Position numbers and translations under genes: made by a program | Shown here: positions 55,501 to 64,000 of the stretch, piece after piece | How the letters are laid out: every line of letters starts with the position of its first letter | How positions within the stretch are numbered: position 1 is the stretch's first letter | Notes under the pieces: generated by a model | Databases searched by the model: none | What the model was told of the DNA's origin: nothing | Seen by the model: the letters and a program-made list of their open reading frames with translations, nothing else | Assembly: GCA_951812925.1 (NCBI GenBank) | Contig: OX638372.1 | Coordinates: 86,511,058 to 86,575,057 of the forward strand | DNA from: Calliopum simillimum | Taxonomy: Eukaryota; Arthropoda; Insecta; Diptera; Lauxaniidae | Direction: 5' to 3' | Length of the DNA stretch: 64,000 nt

Positions 55501-58500
55501 AAACTTGGATTTTAGGTAAAATTAATATTTCAAAGATAACCGTTTCAAATTTTAAAAAATCGTTTGTAGTTTTTTATTCTTTGAACTACAAACAAAAGGA
55601 AAATGTTTTTCTACGACTACAAACGATTCTGAAGCGAACTGCAAACTTTGATTTTAGGTAAAATTAATATTTCAAAGATAACCGTTTCAAATTTTAAAAA
55701 ATCGTTTGTAGTTTTTTATTCTTTGAACTACAAACGAAAGCAAAATGTTTTTCTACGACTACAAACGATTCTGAAGCGAACTGCAAACTTGGATTTTAGG
55801 TAAAACTAATATTTCAAAGATAACCGTTTCAAATTTTAAAAAATCGTTTGTAGTTTTTTATTCTTTTAACTACAAACGAAAGGAAAATGTTTTTCTACGA
55901 CTACAAACGATTCTGAAGCGAACTGCAAACTTGGATTTTAGGTAAAATTAATATTTCAAAGATAACCGTTTCAAATTTTAAAAAATCGTTTGTAGTTTTT
56001 TATTCTTTGAACTACAAACGAAAGCAAAATGTTTTTCTACGACTACAAACGATTCTGAAGCGAACTGCAAACTTGGATTTTAGGTAAAATTAATATTTCA
56101 AAGATAACCGTTTTAAATTTTAAAAAATCGTTTGTAGTTTTTTATTCTTTTAACTACAAACGAAAGGAAAATGTTTTTCTACGACTACAAACGATTCTGA
56201 AGCGAACTGCAAACTTGGATTTTAGGTAAAACTAATATTTCAAAGATAACCGTTTCAAATTTTAAGAAATCGTTTGTAGTTTTTTATTCTTTGAACTACA
56301 AACAAAAGGAAAATGTTTTTCTACGACTACAAACGATTCTGAAGTGAACTGCATACTTGGATTTTAGGTAAAATTAATATTTGAAAGATAACCGTTTCAA
56401 ATTTTAAAAAACCGTTTGTAGTTTTTTATTCTTTGAACTACAAACGAAAGAAAAATGTTTTTCTACGACTACAAACGATTCCGAAGCGAACTGCAAACTT
56501 GGATTTTAGGTAAAATTAATATTTCAAAGATAACCGTTTCAAATTTTAAAAAATCGTTTGTAGTTTTTTATTCTTTGAACTACAAACGAAAGGAAAATAT
56601 TTTTCTACGACTTCAAACGATTCTGAAGCGAACTGCAAACTTGGATTTTAGGTAAAATTAATATTTCAAAGATAACCGTTTCAAATTTTAAAAAATCGTT
56701 TGTAGTTTTTTATTCTTTGAACTACAAACGAAAGGATAATGTTTTTCTACGACTACAAACGATTCTGAAGCGAACTGCAAACTTGGATTTTAGGTAAAAT
56801 TAATATTTCAAAGATAACCGTTTCAAATTTTAAAAAATCGTTTGTAGTTTTTTATTCTTTGAACTACAAACGAAAGGAAAATGTTTTTCTACGACTACAA
56901 ACGATTCTGAAGCGAACTGCAAACTTGGATTTTAGGTAAAATTAATATTTCAAAGATAACCGTTTCAAATTTTAAAAAATCGTTTGTAGTTTTTTATTCT
57001 TTTAACTACAAACGAAAGGAAAATGTTTTTCTACGACTACAAACGATTCTGAAGCGAACTGCAAACTTGGATTTTAGGTTAAACTAATATTTCAAAGATA
57101 ACCGTTTCAAATTTTAAGAAATCGTTTGTAGTTTTTTATTCTTTGAACTACAAACGAAAGCAAAATGTTTTTCTACGACTACAAACGATTCTGAAGCGAA
57201 CTGCAAACTTGGATTTTAGGTTAAACTAATATTTCAAAGATAACCGTTTCAAATTTTAAGAAATCGTTTGTAGTTTTTTATTCTTTGAACTAGAAACGAA
57301 AGGAAAATGTTTTTCTACGACTACAAACGATTCTGAAGCGAACTGCAAACTTGGATTTTAGGTAAAATTAATATTTCAAAGATAACCGTTTCAAATTTTA
57401 AAAAATCGTTCTTAGTTTTTTATTCTTTGAACTACAAACAAAAGGAAAATGTTTTTCTACGACTACAAACGATTCTGAAGCGAACTGCAAACTTGGATTT
57501 TAGGTAAAACTAATATTTCAAAGATAACCGTTTCAAATTTTAAGAAATCGTTTGTAGTTTTTTATTCTTTGAACTAGAAACGAAAGGAAAATGTTTTTCT
57601 ACGACTACAAACGATTCTGAAGCGAACTGCAAACTTTGATTTTAGGTAAAATATATATTTCAAAGATAACCGTTTCAAATTTTAAAAAATCGTTTGTAGT
57701 TTTTTATTCTTTGAACTACAAACGAAAGCAAAATGTTTTTCTACGACTACAAACGATTCTGAAGCGAACTGCAAACTTGGATTTTAGGTAAAATTAATAT
57801 TTCAAAGATAACCGTTTCAAATTTTAAAAAATCGTTTGTAGTTTTTTATTCTTTTAACTACAAACGAAAGGAAAATGTTTTTCTACGACTACAAACGATT
57901 CTGAAGCGAACTGCAAACTTGGATTTTAGGTAAAATTAATATTTCAAAGATAACCGTGTCAAATTTTAAAAAATCGTTTGTAGTTTTTTATTCTTTGAAC
58001 TACAAACGAAAGGAAAATGTTTTTCTACGACTACAAACGATTCTGAAGCGAACTGCAAACTTGGATTTTAGGTAAAATTAATATTTCAAAGATAACCGTT
58101 TCAAATTTTAAAAAATCGTTTGTAGTTTTTTATTCTTTGAACTACAAACGAAAGCAAAATGTTTTTCTACGACTACAAACGATTCTGAAGCGAACTGCAA
58201 ACTTGGATTTTAGGTAAAATTAATATTTCAAAGATAACCGTTTCAAATTTTAAAAAATCGTTTGTAGTTTTTTATTCTTTGAACTACAAACGAAAGCAAA
58301 ATGTTTTTCTACTACTACAAACGATTCTGAAGCGAACTGCAAACTTGGATTTTAGGTAAAATTAATATTTCAAAGATAACCGTTTCAAATTTTAAAAAAT
58401 CGTTTGTAGTTTTTTATTCTTTGAACTACAAACGAAAGGAAAATGTTTTTCTACGACTACAAACGATTCTGAAGCGAACTGCAAACTTGGATTTTAGGTA

Positions 58501-59330
58501 AAATTAATATTTCAAAGATAACCGTTTCAAATTTTAAAAAATCGTTTGTAGTTTTTTATTCTTTGAACTACAAACGAAGGCGAAATGTTTTTCTATGACT
58601 ACAAACGATTCTGAAGCGAACTGCAAACTTGGATTTTAAGTAAAATTAATATTTCAAAGATAACCGTTTCAAATTTTAAAAAATCCTTTGTAGTTTTTTA
58701 TTCTTTGAACTACAAACGAAAGCATAATGTTTTTCTACGACTACAAACGATTCTGAAGCGAACTACGAACTTGGATTTTAGGTAAAATTAATATTTCAAA
58801 GATAACCGTTTCAAATTTTAAAAAATCGTTCGTAGTTTTTTATTCTTTGAACTAGAAACAAAAGGAAAATGTTTTTCTACGACTACAAACGATTCTGAAG
58901 CGAACTGCAAACTTGGATTTTAGGTAAAATTAATATTTCAAAGATAACCGTTTCAAATTTTAAAAAATCGTTTGTAGTTTTTTATTCTTTGAACTACAAA
59001 CGAAAGGATAATGTTTTTCTACGACTGCAAACGATTCTGAAGCGAACTGCAAACTTGGATTTTAGGTAAAATTAATATTTCAAAGATAACCGTTTCAAAT
59101 TTTAAAAAATCGTTTGTAGTTTTTTATTCTTTGAACTACAAACGAAAGGAAAATGTTTTTCTGCGACTACAAACGATTCTAAAGCGAACTGCAAACTTGG
59201 ATTTTAGGTAAAATTAATATTTCAAAGATAACCGTTTCAAATTTTAAAAAATCGTTTGTAGTTTTTTATTCTTTGAACTACAAACGAAAAGAAAGTGTTT
59301 TCTACGACTACAAACGATTGTTAAGCGAAC
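52563..59330 (-). repeat. right arm: about 49 tandem 142-bp hairpin units, inverted
   Basis: The same unit as the left arm in reverse complement. TTTTTATTCTTTGAACTAC recurs at a 142-base period from about 52589 to 59405, with rare 1-base length changes. Frames such as 54609-54809 and 56455-56655 are repeat by-products, since 142 is not a multiple of three. Shared variants (for example the CTTTTAACTAC version of the hairpin) reappear at multi-unit intervals, suggesting block duplication within the array. Confidence 0.92.
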
Positions 59331-59795
59331 TGCATACTTAGATTTGAGGTGAGTTCAATATAAAAAAAACCGGTTTCGGGTTTTAGAAAATCGTTTGTAG
59401 TTTTTTATTCTTTGAACTACAAACAAAAGAAAAATCACTACAAACATCTACAAACGGTTGCAAATAAAACTGCGTTTTCAGTGTCATGATTTCGAAAAGT
59501 GGGGGGCTAACTTTTTTTTTAATATTCGATATCTCAAAAACGGTTGGCCCAAAATGGAAATGAAGATCACTACAAACAACTACAAACCATTTCAAACGAA
59601 ACTGCTTTTTTAGTTTTGCCGATTTCAAAAGTGGGGTGCTAACTTTTTTTTTAAACTTTGATTTCTCGAAAACCGTTAAACTACAAACGAAATGGAAATC
59701 ACTACAAACATCTACAGAAAAAATGCTATCGATTTTTAAAAAAAAATTAAATTTTTTTTAAAATTGGGTGCCAAGTTCACACAGCTCTTTTATTA

Positions 59796-62278
59796 TGCTT
59801 CTTGTAAAAAGTCTGAATAAAATGGTAAATGAAGCATTCAGATGTAAATAAAAATGACAAAGGTTGTAAATGTTATGGAATGGGAATTGAAACACCTGGA
59901 TATATACGTATGAAAATTTAACTAGAAATATATGTAATTCTGCACGTCCGCATCTTCTACACCGTTAGTATTTTTTGTTTTGTCATATTTATCATCAAAA
60001 CTGAACTCAGCATTACACAATAAATTATTTACTACAGAATTGCTAACAAGCTACAAATATTTTATCTGCTCCAATTTAAAAATTCCTCACCCACAATTTT
60101 CTCACACTACATTCACAACTTTTCTTAAACACAATAACACATTATATGAAACAAATTATTAATAAAAATCAAAATAATTAATTGGAATCACTCACCGCGA
60201 GCAACAAAAAAAAAAAAAAAGAAAAAAAAAAAAATACTTTTGACCATTTTTGATATGTCGATCAAGCACTTGAACTTTGAAGTGGTTGAAGTAACAAAAA
60301 ATGATAAAAGTAACGATTTTTTCCAGCATATGTGAATCATGTAATACGCTACAATGTAATAAGGAAACCATTTCACAGCTACAATGGGAATGGTCGATTT
60401 AAAAAATAAAAATATTTCCAACACATGGTCCGAATTCTGAAATTTTTGAAAAAGCGCAACTATCCCGAAAAATACGATGTATGGATATTTCCCTAGCCTT
60501 TTGCATCCAATATTAAATAACATTTTGTGTCCAAAAATTTTTGAAATAGTCCATCATAAGTGGATAATCCTTTCTGGGCTTCGAAATTTCGTCGAATATT
60601 TAAATTCATTTTACTAATGTTCAAAAATTATTTATGTCACAGCCGATTCCAGTCTTACAAATTTTGATAGAAAACTTAATCGATATATCAATACGCAAGA
60701 CATAAATTTATCCTACCTTTTTACTATGTAAGAAATGGAACACGACTTTGAACTATGCACCATTAGAAAGGCATTTGTGTGTAAATGTACACAAAGTTAA
60801 AATTACTTTTTTAATTTTGCCATTAAGCCAGGTAAAATTAAATGCAAATTTTTCATTATTAACAACGACAAAATATGCGGTCACACAGAACACAGAGTTG
60901 AAAGGATACAGCACAAAGAGAAAGACAAAAGCTGACTGACAATGACTTCATGTTCTTTTCGTTTCACATTTGTCATTGTACCAGGTATAATGAAGGAGCT
61001 TTTCTATTTTGTACGAAATACCAAAAAAAGTACTAAAACTATCCAAAAAGTACCAAAATTATTTAATTCATTTGTGGTCAAATTTTGACCATTCGTTGCG
61101 ATTCTAGTATACCATTAAAGTAGTGTACCACAATACCACAAATCTAAACAAACTTATTAACGCTTAGCCAGAAAAGAAAACATCAACAAAATAACAATAA
61201 AAATTACAACAATTTTATAGAGGAAGCTATGAAAACATTATTTCTTCTTTTGGTATCGAATTATGATGATGCCGATCGATGATGTTGATTATGATGATGA
61301 CTTGGATGAAGCCTATTATACGCATTTACCAATTATTCATCATAATAAAGTGTTGGCTTACATTTTTCAACACCTTCAGTGCAGTGTTTAGAGTCGTACG
61401 TACCATTTTAAATTGAAAAATTGATTTGTCATATTTTTGGAAATGTAGCAATTATCATAGTGAAGAGAATTGATCAATAAGGGTAACAATTAAAATATCT
61501 AAGTAATTAAATCAAATAGTGAGGTGTTGGTAATTTGCTGCATTTTTTAATTTTTTTAACTTACATAGATGTGGGTGATTCTCCAAAAAATGAACCATTC
61601 AATGTCCCGGGGCTCAAAACCATGTTTAAATTTTAAATTTGATATTTTTACAGATTCTGGACAAAAATATAATTTTTAATATTTTACTATTAAATTATAA
61701 CATAAAAAAGTGTTAAAATTTCATTCTCCGTCCTGTCCCTAACCGCTTCTTAGTGTTCGTTTCGTATATTGAGTTATTTTCTAAAGCTTCTAAAGCTCAG
61801 CTTCTGTTTTTCTGTATTAACTCTTCGAAAAATTTTTTCTATATAAGTACATACTTTGAATCGACATACATAGTCTAAAATGAGAGGTCAATTTCTATCT
61901 TCGCTCAGTTTTTCTTATTCTAACTGTAATAGAGAACTGAAAGTAATGAGAAAGAGGAGATTCAGTGTATTTCCAGCTCAGTCAGATTTGGTTTTTCGAT
62001 AGTGAGTGTTTGTGTGTTTTTTTTTAAAAAGTTCGCAAATTTTGTAAAGTACGCAAGTGTGCATCATTCTCCGCGTAAGTTTTTTTTTATATTATTAAAC
62101 ATTTTATTTTATCTTTATATAATTAAATTTATATAAACAATTTCAGGAGATATTTACCAGTTTAAATTTTTTTTAAAAAAATTGCTATTTCATTGGGATA
62201 TTACTGTTTTTGCAACATTTCGTCATTCTCCGTAGTTTTTTGCAACATATTCTACGTTTACTAACCCTCCACCTGGTT
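59796..62278. other. no gene recognised
   Basis: AT-rich DNA. A long A-rich run lies at 60207-60235. The frames at 60188-60523 (-) and 60748-60939 (+) have no domain. The 9-mer CATTCTCCG recurs near 62065 and 62224. No repeat or RNA gene recognised. Confidence 0.4.
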
Positions 62279-62370
62279 TTTATACCCTACACCCAGGGTA
62301 TATTCACTTTGTCCTTCCGTTTGCAACGCAGAGAAGGAGGCGTGGCAGATATAGAAAAGTATATATATTA
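62279..62370 (+). mobile_element. INE-1/DINE-1-like 5' end fragment
   Basis: TTATACCCTACACCCAGGG, followed by TATTCACTTTGTCCTTCCG, GCAGAGAAGGAGGCGTGGCA and TATATATTA, is the 5' part of the family. The rest is missing. Confidence 0.7.
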
Positions 62371-62530
62371 GTGTGTATTGAAATATATGGGCGAGTTTTA
62401 AAACCCAATTCCACACTCAAATTATGAAAGAAGAAAGATAAACAACTCAGGAAATATAAATTTTTTGACTTTAAAATAAATTCCTAGCTGGCCAAATGGC
62501 CATTGTTTATAAAAACTGAGTGATTTTACA

Positions 62531-62965
62531 CTGGAGCCTATCTAACGGTAAATTTTTTTCCAAAAAACACCATAGATATCGATTTGTGGTCTAAAATAAC
62601 TTATGTGTGCAAATTTTCAGAGAGATCGTATGACGTGCAGGAGCGTCAGCAAAGGAATAAGAAACGATTATCTTCAATGAAACGAATACTTTTTGTACTG
62701 GAGCCTATCTAACGGCAGATTTTTTTCCAAAAAACACTACAGATCTCAGTTCGTAGTCAAAAACAACTTATGTATGCAATTTTTCAGAGAGATTGTATGA
62801 CGTGCAGGAGTGTCAGCAAAGAAAAAAAAGCACTTATTTTCAATCAAACGTTTAATTTTTGTACTAGAGTCCATCTAACGATTCATTTTTTTCAAAAAAA
62901 ACTTGTGGTACTTGATTCGTCATAAAAAATAAACTATGCACCCAAATTTTAAGATTGGAGGAACG
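62531..62965 (+). repeat. tandem repeat, about 167-bp unit, 2.6 copies
   Basis: CTGGAGCCTATCTAACGG or a close variant occurs at 62531, 62698 and 62864. It is followed in each unit by TTTTTTTCCAAAAAACAC-like and GACGTGCAGGAG-like or GACGTGTGTGAG-like phrases. The array runs directly into the inverted repeat that follows, so it is probably part of its arm. Confidence 0.7.
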
Positions 62966-64000
62966 ACGTGTGTGAGTGTCAGCGAAGGATTAAAAAATGG
63001 TATACAGCCATTTCTTGCCTATCGTAACAAGATCTGCCACACTCCTTCCGATTTCGCTGAAATTTGGTACATGGTAATCGTATTGCAGCACGGCGTATTT
63101 CATTTTCAAAATCTTTCGAGGAATTTAAAATGATGTAAATTACAAAAAAACCTACATTATACGAAATATTGCATGTACTGAAATGTTCAAAAAATCATTA
63201 CTCCTATACCATTAATGGTAGCATCCAAATTTTAGATTCATTTGAAAGGTAATTTTGTCTTCTTTTCTAAAAAATTTTTTTTTGGAAGGTCGAAAATAGG
63301 TACTATAGCGTTTTTAGTAGTTTATTATAAAAATAGTAGTAAATTTAGTAATTTTTACCAAATCAAAACACTTTTACTTGTGCGCATAGAATGATTCAAT
63401 CCCTTTCTAAAAATGATCCAAACATTAAAATGAGATAAGAAATGTTCCAGCTATGGGCCATTTTCTAATCGGACCTTTTTTTAAATTTTCAAAAAATCAT
63501 AACTTCTAAGCCTCGAGACATACCAATTTTCTCTCTTTTTTGACTGAAAGATTATTTTTTTCTTCTTTCCAAAAAAAATATTTTGTAAGGTAACAAAAGT
63601 GTACTCGGGCACGTTTTTTGTAGTTTAGTACTAAAATAGTAATAAATGTAGTACTTTTTAACAACTACAAAAAATTTTATTTTCAGCTTATAGCCTGATT
63701 CAATGCTTTTCCAAAACAGGTCTAAACATGAAAATCGGTTAAAAAATGGCCAAGTTATTGGTAATTATTTGAGGAGAGTTTGTTACATTTTACATATTTT
63801 TCGACTTTTTGCATCCCTCCACAAGCCACAAAAAAAATCGGGAAATTTTTTTTTTGCCATTTTTCAAAGTTTAAGCATGAAACGAAACCATGTACCAAAT
63901 TTCAGCGATATCGGAAGGGGTGTGGCAGATCTTGTTACGATAGGCATGAAATGGCTGTATACCATTTTTTAATCCTTCGCTGACACTCCCACACGTCGTT
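62966..64000. repeat. large inverted repeat, cut by the window edge
   Basis: GGAACGACGTGTGTGAGTGT near 62959-62978 and the stretch through TATACAGCCATTTCTTGCCT and GATCTGCCACAC are mirrored by GTGTGGCAGATCTTG and AATGGCTGTATACC, up to CACACGTCGTT at 64000. The inner region holds two degenerate direct copies of about 300 bp (CAAAAAATCAT near 63189 and 63489). The right arm continues out of the window, so the total size is unknown. The frames at 62936-63133 and 63703-63972 lie in the arms and are not genes. Confidence 0.7.

Larger units (their letters stand above)
47909..59786. mobile_element. giant foldback (FB-like) transposable element, 11.9 kb
   Basis: The ends are AGCTGTGTGAACTTGGCACC at 47909 and the exact complement ending at 59786. 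They are flanked by a perfect 9-bp duplication CTTTTATTA at 47900-47908 and 59787-59795. The terminal domains of about 420-455 bp are similar to each other over their whole length. Inside them lie tandem arrays of a 142-bp unit in opposite orientation: about 15 units on the left and about 49 on the right. The middle, 50546-52565, carries degenerate array, a pogo-like MITE and a smaller palindrome. Drosophila FB elements have long inverted repeats of tandem subunits and 9-bp duplications, and many MULEs also give 9 bp, so the class is FB/MULE-like by inference. No transposase is encoded. Confidence 0.9.

Overview
This window is AT-rich insect DNA, almost certainly from a higher fly and probably a tephritid fruit fly. 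The genus is inference. The evidence is a Vsx-type homeobox exon with fly-like residues, several INE-1/DINE-1-like Helentron copies, a Ty3/gypsy element primed by an insect tRNA-Lys, a DD37D mariner, Transib-like, Harbinger-like and pogo-like elements, and LINE debris. There are no prokaryotic operons.

The only host coding sequence I can identify is a 209-bp exon at 6027-6235 (+). It encodes the first three quarters of a Vsx/Chx10-type homeodomain and ends at a good donor exactly at the Q46|V47 boundary. I found no exon with the remaining VWFQNRR segment, so the rest of the window is best read as a very large, transposon-filled intron or downstream flank.

Layout: 1-7.7 kb holds the exon and small MITEs. 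7.7-10.1 kb holds two head-to-tail DINE-1-like copies, the first interrupted by a Harbinger-type MITE. 11.2-12.2 kb is a non-autonomous Transib-like element with RSS-like CACAGTG ends. 13.2-16.1 kb holds two long palindromes and another DINE-1 copy. 17.2-18.5 kb is a mariner with an uninterrupted DD37D transposase gene. 20.1-33.4 kb is a pogo-like element split by a very young 12.1-kb Ty3/gypsy retrotransposon. That retrotransposon has 3.14-kb LTRs and a Gag carrying an N-terminal RING-H2 finger. 34.6-43 kb holds unrecognised DNA, palindromic MITEs, a tRNA-derived SINE-like unit inside a GC-rich minisatellite, and a second pogo-like copy nested in another MITE. 44.1-46.6 kb is a LINE inserted in a LINE. 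47.9-59.8 kb is one giant foldback element. It has a 9-bp target duplication and inverted arms built of 142-bp units, each carrying a perfect hairpin. 62.5-64 kb is the left part of another large inverted-repeat element cut by the window edge.

Most of the DNA is layered insertion: gypsy in pogo, pogo in a foldback MITE, Harbinger in DINE-1, LINE in LINE, and a pogo MITE in the foldback element. The strongest candidates for new biology are the 11.9-kb foldback element and the RING-Gag retrotransposon. All motif, repeat and boundary calls were made by eye; no database search was run.
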